A DNA stretch of 64,000 nt from Streptobacillus felis (GTDB lineage Bacteria > Fusobacteriota > Fusobacteriia > Fusobacteriales > Leptotrichiaceae): the NCBI RefSeq assembly GCF_001559775.1, contig NZ_LOHX01000152.1:62001-126000 (forward strand), given 5' to 3'. A program made the position numbers and the translations under genes. The number at the start of each line of letters is the position of its first letter. Position 1 is the first letter of the stretch. A model generated the notes under the pieces. That model was not told where the DNA came from. It saw only the letters and a list, made by a program, of their open reading frames with translations, and made no database searches. This document shows positions 10,029-18,854 of the stretch, in pieces.

Positions 10029-10060
10029 AAGAAGAAGGAATTTTTATTTTCCTTCTTCTT
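10029..10060. terminator. Bidirectional terminator between eno and the minus-strand lipoprotein gene
   Basis: 12-bp stem AAGAAGAAGGAA / TTCCTTCTTCTT with an 8-base loop, T-rich on the right for plus-strand transcripts and A-rich on the left for minus-strand transcripts. The stop codon of the minus-strand gene lies in the loop (10044-10046), so one arm encodes its last residues. Confidence 0.85.
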
Positions 10061-10910
10061 TTATTTTATATGTTTCTAATAATTTGTTATTTTCAAGTAA
10101 CATAGCATGAGCTGTTGGTTGATTATATGAAGTATCATAATGATTCATTAGGTAATCATTAAGTTCTGTTTTATTATTAAATATTATTACTTGGTAAGGC
10201 TCTTGGAAAGATAATTTTTCTATGAATACAAACTTATCTTTATTTTTAACAAGTACTCCTATGTGACCTATAAATAGTGAATTTGGTTCATCAAGATCAC
10301 TATGTAAGAATACAGATATCATACTAATATTATCATTAGTGAAGCTTATTTTTCTATTTTCCCATTCAGTCTGTATATTTTTTAAATGTATGTTATAGTC
10401 TTTAGTTTTTTCAGTAGGTATATCTGTATAAAGAGAAATAAATTTATCTCTATCAAGTTTTAGTTCTAGCGGTATGTTTTCAAGACTGTTTTTGTCTAAG
10501 AATAAGAAATTAGAACTACCATTTATTTTACCATCATTTTCTATATTAATTAAATCTTTCATTATAGTATATGAAGTTATTCTGCAATTACATCCTACAA
10601 AATCAGGATATTTTTTTTCAAGCTTTTCTATCATAAACTCAACATCATATTCTAAAGACTCTAAATTGTCAATTTGTTTAAAATCATCAATTAAATCTTT
10701 ATTTTCAACTGCTTCATTAAATAGTTTAACTTGTTCTAAAAATGAATCTACATTTTCTTCTTTAATTCCATTTTCAATTAATAAATTTTTTACAAAAGTC
10801 TGTGATTTTTCACCTGCTAGATTACTATACATAATTACATCATTATTTGCTTTTTGATTACAAGAAATGATAGTAATAACAGTAATAATTATTATTAAAA
10901 TTTTTTTCAT
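10044..10910 (-). CDS. Putative lipoprotein, DUF4300-like
   Basis: A 288-residue exported protein with lipoprotein signal MKKILIIIITVITIISC (Cys17 in the lipobox), so it is probably anchored in a membrane facing the periplasm. The conserved-looking core has GCNCRITSYTIMKDLI, SSNFLFLDKNSLEN and HIGVLVKNKDKFVFIEKL, with a Cys-Asn-Cys-Arg element near residue 110. The pattern recalls the DUF4300 family of uncharacterised lipoproteins, from memory and not verified. It follows the NlpC/P60-like gene with one base between stop and ATG and shares its operon. The two may act together on an extracytoplasmic substrate, but the function is unknown. Confidence 0.7.
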   Translation of the reverse strand: MKKILIIIITVITIISCNQKANNDVIMYSNLAGEKSQTFVKNLLIENGIKEENVDSFLEQVKLFNEAVENKDLIDDFKQIDNLESLEYDVEFMIEKLEKKYPDFVGCNCRITSYTIMKDLINIENDGKINGSSNFLFLDKNSLENIPLELKLDRDKFISLYTDIPTEKTKDYNIHLKNIQTEWENRKISFTNDNISMISVFLHSDLDEPNSLFIGHIGVLVKNKDKFVFIEKLSFQEPYQVIIFNNKTELNDYLMNHYDTSYNQPTAHAMLLENNKLLETYKIKEEGK

Positions 10911-10911
10911 G

Positions 10912-11472
10912 TTATTCTTCTCCTAAATATATGTTTTCTAATTTTTCGCTATAGAAAAAATCAAATGGAAGTATAGGGAATCTATTTTTAACTAAATTAA
11001 TTTCTTCCATATTAAGATTTTTACTTGCTTCGTTAAATATGTTAAATACAAAATTTGAACAGTAAGTATAAAGATTATCGGGATCATTACCTACAAATAC
11101 TGTGTAATGTTTGTTATAGTATTTTGGTAATAATCTATCTATTTCATTTGATAACTCTTCTGTCATATTTTTGTATCTTAATATAGATATTTTTCTATCT
11201 TTTATATGTGCGAATGAATAAATTGGATTATCTGAATAATATTCACTCATCCCTTTAATTTCAACTAATTTTTTATCCTTGTTTATTATAAATAAATGTC
11301 CAAACTGTTGAGTTATTTCTTTACCTCTACTTAAAACTACTATATCAAATGGTTCTAATTTACTAATATTTCTATTTACATGTCTAAAAGTATACCAATG
11401 GAAATCATCAAGATTACTTGAAAAAATATTTAATGATAAAAATAGTGTAAGTATTAATATTATTTTTTTCAT
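10912..11472 (-). CDS. Exported permuted NlpC/P60 (YiiX-like) cysteine hydrolase
   Basis: A 186-residue protein with a signal peptide (about residues 1-19). It has FDIVVLSRG, then FGHLFII (His59) followed by a polar strand with Glu71, and later YTYCSNFVFNIF (Cys138). His before Cys is the order of circularly permuted papain-like enzymes (YiiX/YaeF group of NlpC/P60), which include peptidases, amidases and lipid hydrolases. It overlaps the helicase stop codon by one base (TAATG) and is followed by the lipoprotein gene, so helicase, hydrolase and lipoprotein form a minus-strand operon. The substrate cannot be inferred. Confidence 0.72.
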   Translation of the reverse strand: MKKIILILTLFLSLNIFSSNLDDFHWYTFRHVNRNISKLEPFDIVVLSRGKEITQQFGHLFIINKDKKLVEIKGMSEYYSDNPIYSFAHIKDRKISILRYKNMTEELSNEIDRLLPKYYNKHYTVFVGNDPDNLYTYCSNFVFNIFNEASKNLNMEEINLVKNRFPILPFDFFYSEKLENIYLGEE

Positions 11473-13679
11473 TAATCTAACCTTTCTAAGAATTTTTCAG
11501 CAAATTTTAATGCTATTTTCTTTGTCCCTAACGAGAAGTTTACACTTATTGATTTTGGTGTTATTTCTTTTACTACTCCAATACCATATTCATTATGCTT
11601 AACTTTATTTCCTACTTTAAAATTAGTTTCTATTTCTGGTATATTAATTTTAGTGTTGTTAATAAACTTGAATGGATTAAAATTTTCTATAGATTTTTTG
11701 TTAGGATTTACATATCTATAATTTTCTAAATCTTCATCTTTTTTATTAGTTCTGATATTTGGATTAAATATTTCTGTTTTAAGATTACTACTTATTTCTC
11801 CAATAAATCTAGATGGTCTAATAAAATAGTTAGTCATACTTCCCCATGTTTTTCTTTCAAGGGAATGTGAAATAAATAAATTCTCTTCAGCACGTGTAAC
11901 AGCTACATAGAATATTCTTCTTTCTTCTTCAAGTTCTTCTTCTACAAGTGAATTATCTTCATTAGGAAATAAACCTTCTTCTACTCCTACTAAAAATACA
12001 GTGTTAAATTCTAAACCTTTAGATGCGTGTATAGTCATAAGTTTAACAAAATTTTCTTCTTCAACTAGATTATCAGAAGGTGAGTTTAAAGCAACATTCT
12101 CTAAGTATTCCTCTATTGATAAAAATCCGGTTTCTTCTTCCATAGTTATTATAGAGTTTATTAATTCTTGTATGTTTTCAGCTCTATCTTCTTTATTTTC
12201 ATAAGTATCTAGTGCAGAATTATAGTCTATATCATCCATTAATTCTCTTAATATTTCAGATGTTGTTAATTCATTTTTAAGCATAATATATTTATCAATT
12301 AAGTTTTTAAATGCTGTTATTTTACTTTTTGCACTAGCGCTAATCTCATTTTCTATACTTAGTATTGCATCATATAAAGATAATTGATTTTTTGTAGCTA
12401 TTTGAACTAAAGTTTCTATAGTTTTAGGTCCTATAGATCTTTTAGGGAAGTTTATTATTCTTTCAAAGCTTAAATCATCTTTGGTATTATTTATTAATAA
12501 TAAGTATGAAATTATATCTTTTATTTCTTTTCTATCAAAGAATCTTAACCCTCCGTATACTTTGTATGGTATCTTGTTTTGAATTAAACTTTCTTCTAAA
12601 GCTCTCGATTGAGAATTAGTTCTATATAGTATTGTAAAGTCTTTATATTCTTTATCTTTTTTTATTTTTAATTCTGATATTTTATTTGTTACAAAGTTTG
12701 CTTCGTCAGATACATTTGTTGCTGTATAAATTCCAATTTTTTCACCAGCATTATTGTCTGACCATAATTTTTTACCTTTAGAGGTTTTATTATTTCTTAT
12801 TACTGAATTAGCTGCATTTAATATAGTTTGAGTAGATCTATAGTTTTGCTCTAATTTAATAATTTTAGCATTAGGATAATCTTTTTCAAAGTTTAATATA
12901 TTTTTTATGTTAGCTCCTCTAAAAGCATAAATACTTTGATCTTCATCACCAACTACACATATATTCTTATATTTTTTTGCTATTTTTTTTACTATTTGAT
13001 ATTGTATTTCATTAGTATCTTGATATTCATCTATTAAAATATATATGTATCTATTTTGAATTTTATCTAAAACATAGTCATCATCTAAAAGAGCTTTTGC
13101 ATTTACTAATAAATCAGAAAAATCCATAGCATTACTTCTTTCAAGTTTTTCTTGATATTCTCTAAATATTTCTTTAAATTCTCTGTTGAAAGGTAAATTC
13201 ATATCAAGTTCCATACCTAAATTAGTGTAATTTAAGCCTAATTCTTTTAATCTACTGATTTTAGAAATAATCTGTGATTCTTTGTATTTTTTTTCAAAAC
13301 CAAGACTTTTTAATATTTTTTTTATTATGGACTTTTTATCATTACTATCATAAATATTAAAGTTTGTAGTATATCCAATTCTTTCGGCATAAGTTCTTAA
13401 TAATCTAACAGCAAAAGAGTGGAAAGTTGAAATTAAAACATCGTTATAGTCTCCTACTAATGTACCAACTCTTTCTTTCATTTCTTTAGCTGCTTTATTG
13501 GTAAATGTAAGCGCTAATATATTTTTAGGATTAATATTTTTTTCTTTTATCATATATGCTATTTTAAAAGTTAAAGTTCTTGTTTTACCACTACCTGCTC
13601 CAGCTAATATTAATGTTTGTCCTTCTATTAATTTTGCAGCTTCCTTTTGCTGTGGGTTTAAGTTGTTAATGATACTCAA
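11472..13679 (-). CDS. pcrA: ATP-dependent DNA helicase PcrA/UvrD family
   Basis: Superfamily 1A 3'-5' helicase for repair and removal of stalled complexes. Motifs are Walker A (LAGAGSGKTRT), motif II (LIDEYQDTNE), motif III (VGDEDQSIYAFRGA), motif IV (LEQNYRST), motif V (VKLMTIHASKGLEF) and motif VI (YVAVTRAEENL). The C-terminal Tudor-like tail (KVGNKVKHNEYGIGVVKEI) is the RNA-polymerase-binding element of PcrA. An ATG at 13688 abuts GGGAG with no spacing; the in-frame TTG at 13679 lies nine bases from it and gives the family-like start 'MSIINNLN'. I therefore prefer TTG (735 residues). Confidence 0.92.
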   Translation of the reverse strand: MSIINNLNPQQKEAAKLIEGQTLILAGAGSGKTRTLTFKIAYMIKEKNINPKNILALTFTNKAAKEMKERVGTLVGDYNDVLISTFHSFAVRLLRTYAERIGYTTNFNIYDSNDKKSIIKKILKSLGFEKKYKESQIISKISRLKELGLNYTNLGMELDMNLPFNREFKEIFREYQEKLERSNAMDFSDLLVNAKALLDDDYVLDKIQNRYIYILIDEYQDTNEIQYQIVKKIAKKYKNICVVGDEDQSIYAFRGANIKNILNFEKDYPNAKIIKLEQNYRSTQTILNAANSVIRNNKTSKGKKLWSDNNAGEKIGIYTATNVSDEANFVTNKISELKIKKDKEYKDFTILYRTNSQSRALEESLIQNKIPYKVYGGLRFFDRKEIKDIISYLLLINNTKDDLSFERIINFPKRSIGPKTIETLVQIATKNQLSLYDAILSIENEISASAKSKITAFKNLIDKYIMLKNELTTSEILRELMDDIDYNSALDTYENKEDRAENIQELINSIITMEEETGFLSIEEYLENVALNSPSDNLVEEENFVKLMTIHASKGLEFNTVFLVGVEEGLFPNEDNSLVEEELEEERRIFYVAVTRAEENLFISHSLERKTWGSMTNYFIRPSRFIGEISSNLKTEIFNPNIRTNKKDEDLENYRYVNPNKKSIENFNPFKFINNTKINIPEIETNFKVGNKVKHNEYGIGVVKEITPKSISVNFSLGTKKIALKFAEKFLERLD

Positions 13680-13711
13680 TTTTTTCATCTCCCTTTAAAA
13701 ATATTATATAA

Positions 13712-13739
13712 ATTATATCATAAAAATGAGAAACTGTAA
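13712..13739 (-). promoter_or_regulatory. Possible promoter of the pcrA operon
   Basis: On the minus strand, TTACAG (13739-13734), a 16-bp spacer and an extended -10 TGATATAAT whose TATAAT is at 13717-13712. The -35 box lies inside the sppA terminator stem, so termination and initiation would share sequence. Confidence 0.4.
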
Positions 13740-13757
13740 CTATAAAGTTACAGTTTC
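13722..13757 (-). terminator. Terminator of sppA
   Basis: 12-bp perfect stem (GAAACTGTAACT / AGTTACAGTTTC, loop ATAA, 13730-13757) directly after the sppA stop. On the minus strand it is followed by TCATTTTT. It separates sppA from pcrA. Confidence 0.75.
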
Positions 13758-13760
13758 TTT

Positions 13761-15512
13761 TTAATATTCAAGTGGAAGGATGTCAGAATAGTACATTGCC
13801 TTACCTTTTTGATTTAATATAAATTGTAATTTTTCTTCTATTTGGTTTATTGCTTCAATTTTTTTGTTTTTTAGTTTAAATTTTATGAAAAATCTATTAA
13901 ATAAAGAGAATACATCTTCATAATTTTGTTCAGAATATATATTTACTATATTATAGTCTTCATTTAATTTTAAATCTTTTTGTAGTGAATTAATAGTGTG
14001 ATTTAAACCACCAAATTCATCAACTAGTTTAAGATTTAGTGCCTCTGACCCTAACCAAACTTTACCTTGTGCTATAGATTCTAAACTATCTGGTGTAAGT
14101 TTTTTATTATTGCTTAATATATCGTTTTTAAATTCTTCATAAACATCTTGAAGTTTTCTTTGGTATACATTTCTTTCTTCATCATTTAGTTCTTTTTCTG
14201 GATCTAATAATCCTATATATTTTCCTTTATTTACTCCATCTATATTAATTCCAAATTTTTGTAAAGTTCCATAGTATTTTGGTATCATAGAAACTACTCC
14301 AATAGAACCTGTTAGTGAAGATGGGTTAATAAATCTCTTGTCCCCAGCACTAGAGATATAGTAACCACCACTTGCGGCTATATCTCCTATAGAAATATAT
14401 ACTGGAACTTTAGAATTCATTATTCTTTCATATATTTGTTTAGCTTCTATTGCGGAACCACCAGGAGAGTTGATTCTAATAACTATACCTTTTAGACCAT
14501 CTAATTTCTCTGCTTTTTCCATTTTATAATTAAAGTTATCATAAGAAATGAATGGTATAGAAGGATTATTATTGTATTCTGAAATATCTCCATCTAAATA
14601 TATTACTGCAATTTTATTTGAACTAGTATTTATTTCTTTAACTTTTTTTTCTGCATATACTTGTATAGGTGTTGTATTTTCTTCATTTAGTTCTATTTTT
14701 TCAGATAATTTATCATAGAACATTAAATGATCTATAAGTGATAAATCTCTTGCTTTCTCAGGACTAATATATGCATATTCTCCATTTAATAATTTATCTT
14801 TAAATGTTTCTGAATTAATTTTTCTAGCATTCGAATTTTTCTCTATGAAATTATTTAATCTCTTATCAAGTATTCTAGTTAATGTTTCTTTTTCTTCTTC
14901 ACTTATACTATTTCTAACATAATTCTGCCCGAAACTTTTATGTGTTCCTACATGTATTACTTCAAATTTAAATCCATATTTATCAAATAAATCTTTATAA
15001 TATTTATTGCTATTTGAATAACCAGTTAGTATAATATCTGAATTTTGTGTATCAGGCATTATTATTTCGTTAGCATAAGTTGCAATACCATAATTCCTAT
15101 TATTTATTACAGTACCATATGCGTATATTTTTTTATTTGATTTTTTGATTTTATCTAAAACAGTATCTAATTCTTCAAGCTGTGTAGGAGAAAATGCAGT
15201 AGTATCCAAGTTAATAAATATGTTTTGTACTTCATCATCTGATGCAATTAAATCAAGTGATGAATATATATCTGAAAAACTTATTTCTTTTCCTTCTATG
15301 TATTTTATAGAATTTGAAAATTTATCTTCTCCAGGGAAGTATATATCAGAAATAAGTATGTTAGTATTATTTGTATGAATTTCTTCCTTAACTAGTAATC
15401 CTCCGATTATTGCTGTAAATACTATGAATAACAGGAAAATATATACAAAAAAAGAATAAATTTTCTTTAAAGTATAAACAAAAAGATTTTTTAAAAATTT
15501 AAAAATAAACAT
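13761..15512 (-). CDS. sppA: Signal peptide peptidase SppA, long (67K) type
   Basis: Inner-membrane serine protease that degrades cleaved signal peptides. An N-terminal membrane anchor (about residues 15-40) is followed by two tandem SppA domains, as in the E. coli-type long form. The catalytic lysine is in VGTHKSFGQNYVR (Lys192) and the nucleophile serine in GDIAASGGYYIS (Ser381); VIRINSPGGSA forms the oxyanion region. The reading frame is open up to 15578, but AAGGAG at about 15525-15531 and the KFLKN-hydrophobic start favour the ATG at 15512 (583 residues). Confidence 0.92.
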   Translation of the reverse strand: MFIFKFLKNLFVYTLKKIYSFFVYIFLLFIVFTAIIGGLLVKEEIHTNNTNILISDIYFPGEDKFSNSIKYIEGKEISFSDIYSSLDLIASDDEVQNIFINLDTTAFSPTQLEELDTVLDKIKKSNKKIYAYGTVINNRNYGIATYANEIIMPDTQNSDIILTGYSNSNKYYKDLFDKYGFKFEVIHVGTHKSFGQNYVRNSISEEEKETLTRILDKRLNNFIEKNSNARKINSETFKDKLLNGEYAYISPEKARDLSLIDHLMFYDKLSEKIELNEENTTPIQVYAEKKVKEINTSSNKIAVIYLDGDISEYNNNPSIPFISYDNFNYKMEKAEKLDGLKGIVIRINSPGGSAIEAKQIYERIMNSKVPVYISIGDIAASGGYYISSAGDKRFINPSSLTGSIGVVSMIPKYYGTLQKFGINIDGVNKGKYIGLLDPEKELNDEERNVYQRKLQDVYEEFKNDILSNNKKLTPDSLESIAQGKVWLGSEALNLKLVDEFGGLNHTINSLQKDLKLNEDYNIVNIYSEQNYEDVFSLFNRFFIKFKLKNKKIEAINQIEEKLQFILNQKGKAMYYSDILPLEY

Positions 15513-15549
15513 TATATAATATATCTCCTTTCTTTTTCTTTCATTGTAA

Positions 15550-15615
15550 ATAATATCACATTTGGTATATAAAAGCAATTTAAAGTTGTTAAAACATGTA
15601 TAGTTATGATATAAT
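15550..15615. promoter_or_regulatory. Divergent promoters of sppA (-) and pdxS (+)
   Basis: Minus strand: TTGCTT (15578-15573), 17-bp spacer, TATTAT (15555-15550) preceded by TG. Plus strand: TTGTTA (15586-15591), 18-bp spacer, extended -10 TGATATAAT with TATAAT at 15610-15615. The two -35 boxes are only about seven bases apart, so the polymerases may interfere with each other. Confidence 0.65.
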
Positions 15616-15646
15616 TAAGAAAAAAATAAATATAAGGGAGATAGAT

Positions 15647-16522
15647 ATGGAAAATAACAGATATGAACTTAATAAAAATTTAGCACAAATGTTAAAAGGT
15701 GGAGTTATAATGGATGTATCTACACCAGAACAAGCAATAATTGCTGAAAGAGCTGGAGCATGTGCAGTAATGGCATTAGAAAGAATACCTGCAGATATAA
15801 GAGCAGTTGGAGGAGTAGCTAGAATGAGTGATCCTGCGATGATAAAAAGTATACAAGAAGTAGTAAGTATTCCTGTAATGGCAAAAGCTAGAATTGGACA
15901 TTTTGTAGAAGCTCAAATATTAGAGGCAATAGAAATAGATTATATAGATGAATCTGAAGTATTAACGCCAGCAGACGATGTTTTACATATAAATAAAAAA
16001 GATTTTAAAGTTCCTTTTGTTTGTGGAGCAAAAGATTTAGGTGAAGCATTAAGAAGAATTAATGAAGGTGCATCTATGATAAGAACTAAAGGTGAACCTG
16101 GAACAGGTGATATAGTACAAGCAGTTAGACATATGAGGGCTATGCAAAATGAAATAAGAAGAATCGCTTCTTTAGATGAAAGAGAGTTATATAATGTTGC
16201 TAAAGAACTACAAGTTCCATATGATTTATTAAGATATGTTTATGAAAATAAAAAATTACCAGTAGTTAATTTTGCAGCAGGTGGAGTAGCTACTCCTGCA
16301 GATGCAGCATTAATGATGCAACTTGGAGCAGAAGGTGTATTTGTTGGTTCTGGTATATTTAAATCTGGAGATCCAGAAGCAAGAGCAAGAGCTATAGTAA
16401 AAGCAGTAACAAACTATAATGATCCTAAAGTTTTAGCAGAGGTATCAAGTAATCTAGGTGAAGCTATGGTAGGAATTAACGAATCTGAAATTAAAATTTT
16501 AATGGCTGAAAGAGGGAAATAG
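15647..16522 (+). CDS. pdxS: Pyridoxal 5'-phosphate synthase subunit PdxS
   Basis: Synthase subunit of the DXP-independent vitamin B6 pathway, condensing ribose 5-phosphate, glyceraldehyde 3-phosphate and ammonia into PLP. TIM-barrel features include [41 protein letters not shown] with the active-site lysine, [19 protein letters not shown] and [20 protein letters not shown]. An in-frame ATG at 15596 is upstream and overlaps the promoter; AAGGGAG at 15634-15640 supports the ATG at 15647 (291 residues, normal length). It is followed two bases later by pdxT. Confidence 0.97.
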   Translation: MENNRYELNKNLAQMLKGGVIMDVSTPEQAIIAERAGACAVMALERIPADIRAVGGVARMSDPAMIKSIQEVVSIPVMAKARIGHFVEAQILEAIEIDYIDESEVLTPADDVLHINKKDFKVPFVCGAKDLGEALRRINEGASMIRTKGEPGTGDIVQAVRHMRAMQNEIRRIASLDERELYNVAKELQVPYDLLRYVYENKKLPVVNFAAGGVATPADAALMMQLGAEGVFVGSGIFKSGDPEARARAIVKAVTNYNDPKVLAEVSSNLGEAMVGINESEIKILMAERGK

Positions 16523-16524
16523 TA

Positions 16525-17103
16525 ATGTTGATAGGTGTATTAGCATTACAAGGCGCTTTTGCAGAACATAAAAAAATATTAGATAAATTAAATGTTGAAA
16601 GTTTTGAAATAAGACAAAAAAAAGATATTCTTAAAGAATTTGATGCTGTGATCTTACCTGGGGGTGAAAGTCCTGTTATTGGTAAATTACTTAAAGAATT
16701 GGATATATTTGAAGAACTTAAAATTAAAATAGTAAATGGTATGCCAGTATTTGGTACTTGTGCAGGAATGATACTACTTGCAAAGGAAATTGAAAATGAT
16801 GATAGAAGACATTTGGCGCTTATGGATATTAAAGTTAAAAGAAATGCCTATGGTAGACAATTGGGTTCTTTTACATGTAGTGAAAAATTTGGTTTAATAG
16901 AACAATTTCCTATGGTATTCATAAGGGCACCTCATGCTATAAATGCAGGTTATAATGTTGAAGTTTTATCTGTAGTAGATGATAAAATAGTTGCAGCTAG
17001 ACAAAACAATATTCTTGTTACAGCATTTCATCCGGAACTTACTGATGATACTAGAATACATGAATATTTTATAGGAATGGTAAAAGAAAATGATAGAGTT
17101 TAA
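16525..17103 (+). CDS. pdxT: Pyridoxal 5'-phosphate synthase glutaminase subunit PdxT
   Basis: Class I glutaminase that supplies ammonia to PdxS. The nucleophile is Cys79 (FGTCAGM); His169 and Glu171 (FHPEL) complete the triad. The usual GGEST motif reads GGESP (Pro50), a departure close to the oxyanion region that may or may not matter. Length (192) is normal. It is cotranscribed with pdxS, and its end overlaps the acetyltransferase gene by 14 bases. Confidence 0.95.
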   Translation: MLIGVLALQGAFAEHKKILDKLNVESFEIRQKKDILKEFDAVILPGGESPVIGKLLKELDIFEELKIKIVNGMPVFGTCAGMILLAKEIENDDRRHLALMDIKVKRNAYGRQLGSFTCSEKFGLIEQFPMVFIRAPHAINAGYNVEVLSVVDDKIVAARQNNILVTAFHPELTDDTRIHEYFIGMVKENDRV

Positions 17104-17539
17104 ATTATTAGATCCTATTAAGGATGAAAATATATTGTATTCTATAGTTGAACTTGAAGATGTTATATTTGAAGGGGCATCTATAGGTAACTATAATATT
17201 AAGCCTATGGCTAAATATGGAAGAGTATACGCTTTGTTAAATGGTGAAGAAATTGTATCAGTAATAGAAGTTATGTCATCTTTTAATAGAGAACTTGCAT
17301 ATATTTATGGATTATTTACTAACACTAAATATCAAAATCAAGGTATGGGTCATAAGATTTTGGAATTAGTATTAAAAGAATTAAAAAAAATAGGTATAAA
17401 AAAAGTACAATTAACAACTGGTACGGGAAATGTTAAAGCAAATAAACTTTATCTAGATTTTAATTTCTATATTAAAGAACTTCTTAAAGATGAATACAAG
17501 GATGGAGAAGAAAGATATCTTTATGAAGTTTTAATTTAA
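17090..17539 (+). CDS. GNAT-family N-acetyltransferase
   Basis: A 149-residue single-domain GCN5-related acetyltransferase. The acetyl-CoA-binding motif A is seen in IYGLFTNTKYQNQGMGHKIL, and the family's later strand and helix in VQLTTGTGNVKANKLYLDFNF. The acceptor is unknown. It starts inside pdxT and is the third gene of that operon, so it is translated with the PLP synthase, but no functional tie to B6 metabolism is evident. Confidence 0.85.
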   Translation: MIEFKLLDPIKDENILYSIVELEDVIFEGASIGNYNIKPMAKYGRVYALLNGEEIVSVIEVMSSFNRELAYIYGLFTNTKYQNQGMGHKILELVLKELKKIGIKKVQLTTGTGNVKANKLYLDFNFYIKELLKDEYKDGEERYLYEVLI

Positions 17540-17547
17540 GGAGTAGC

Positions 17548-18153
17548 ATGAATCACTATTATACAAACAACACTGATTTAAAAACAAATAGAAAAGAAAT
17601 GCAAATAGAATTTTTGAATAGAAAATACACCTTTATTACAGATATAGGTGTATTTTCTAAAAATAAGTTAGATTTTGGTACAGAGGTAATGCTTGAAGAA
17701 TTTATAAAAAATAATAAAAAGAATAAGTTTTCTTTATTAGATATAGGTTGTGGATATGGAACAGTTAGTGTCATCTTATCTAAATTTTTTAATGATTCGT
17801 TTTATACATTAACTGATGTTAATGATAGAGCTTTAGAACTTGCAGAATTAAACTGTGTTAATAATTTGGTTAATAATTATAATATTTTTAAATCAAGTTC
17901 TTTTGAAAATATAAATGAAAGTTTTGATGTAATAATATCAAATCCACCAATTAGAGCAGGGAAATCAACTATATTTGATATTTATGAAAATTCATTTAAA
18001 TATTTAAATTTTGATGGGGAATTTTATTGTGTAATTCAAACTAAGCATGGAGCTAAAAGTACTGAAAAAAAACTATTAGAAATATTTGGAAATTGTAAAA
18101 CTTTAGGAATACATTCAGGTTATAGGGTTTATTATTGTAAAAAGGAAAAATAA
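17548..18153 (+). CDS. Class I SAM methyltransferase, RsmC/YbxB-like
   Basis: A 201-residue methyltransferase with the N-terminal HYYTNNTDLKTNRKE pattern typical of YbxB-type proteins. The SAM-binding loop is LLDIGCGYGTVSV, an acidic residue sits in LTDVNDRALELA, and the catalytic motif is ISNPPIRAGKST. NPP marks N-methylation of an exocyclic amine, and the RsmC group methylates guanine in 16S rRNA. rRNA methylation is therefore likely, but the exact nucleotide is not determinable here. It lies eight bases after the acetyltransferase gene. Confidence 0.82.
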   Translation: MNHYYTNNTDLKTNRKEMQIEFLNRKYTFITDIGVFSKNKLDFGTEVMLEEFIKNNKKNKFSLLDIGCGYGTVSVILSKFFNDSFYTLTDVNDRALELAELNCVNNLVNNYNIFKSSSFENINESFDVIISNPPIRAGKSTIFDIYENSFKYLNFDGEFYCVIQTKHGAKSTEKKLLEIFGNCKTLGIHSGYRVYYCKKEK

Positions 18154-18154
18154 G

Positions 18155-18847
18155 ATGAAAATATTAATACCTACAGCAAAACAAATGAAGGAAAGAAAAG
18201 AAGTTGAAAAAAAGGGAATTAGTGATAAAAGTAGAAAAGTACTTTTATCTATATTAAAAGTTGAAGACTTAGCAAAATTTTTTAAAATTAAAAATGAACA
18301 GGCTATAGTTGAAAGAAAAAGATTTGAAGATATTAAAAATAATAGATCTAAGGAATATTGTGCATTGGAATTGTTTGATGGTTTAATGTACAGAAATATT
18401 AAAAGAGATAACTTAAATGAAGTAGAAAAAAAATATTTGAAAAATATTTTTATTACTTCATCTTTTTATGGAATAATTAATGTTTTAGATAATATTTCCC
18501 CACATAGATTGGATTTTTTAAACAATTTAGATGTTGAAGGTGAAAGTTTAAAAAAATTTTGGCAAAATGAATATGATGATGCTTTAAAAAATGAAGAAAT
18601 TATTTTATCATTGTTATCTTCAGAATTTGAAGAAGTTTTTAGTAAAGAAATAAGAGAAAAAATGTATAAGGTAGTATTTAAAGATAATGGTAAAATTCAT
18701 TCAACAATTTCTAAAAAAGCAAGAGGGATGTTTATTACTAAAATGATGGAAGAAAATATTCTAGATATAGAAGAAATTGAAAATATTGAATTTGAAGGAT
18801 ATAAATTGAAGGAAAAAAAAGAAAGATTATATATTTTTGAAAGATGA
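18155..18847 (+). CDS. yaaA: YaaA (UPF0246) family protein
   Basis: A 230-residue cytoplasmic protein of the YaaA/DUF328 family; the E. coli member limits intracellular iron and protects DNA during hydrogen-peroxide stress and binds DNA. Family marks are the N-terminal KILIPTAKQM, YCALELFDGLMYRNI, ITSSFYGIINVLDNISPHRLDF and the late SKKARGMFITKMM. It begins one base after the preceding stop and runs slightly past the start of the next gene's ribosome site, consistent with one operon. Confidence 0.85.
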   Translation: MKILIPTAKQMKERKEVEKKGISDKSRKVLLSILKVEDLAKFFKIKNEQAIVERKRFEDIKNNRSKEYCALELFDGLMYRNIKRDNLNEVEKKYLKNIFITSSFYGIINVLDNISPHRLDFLNNLDVEGESLKKFWQNEYDDALKNEEIILSLLSSEFEEVFSKEIREKMYKVVFKDNGKIHSTISKKARGMFITKMMEENILDIEEIENIEFEGYKLKEKKERLYIFER

Positions 18848-18854
18848 GGTATTT

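Noticed and set aside
15592-15646. Possible riboswitch or leader before pdxS
   Set aside because: The predicted untranslated leader is only about 25 bases, too short for a known sensor.
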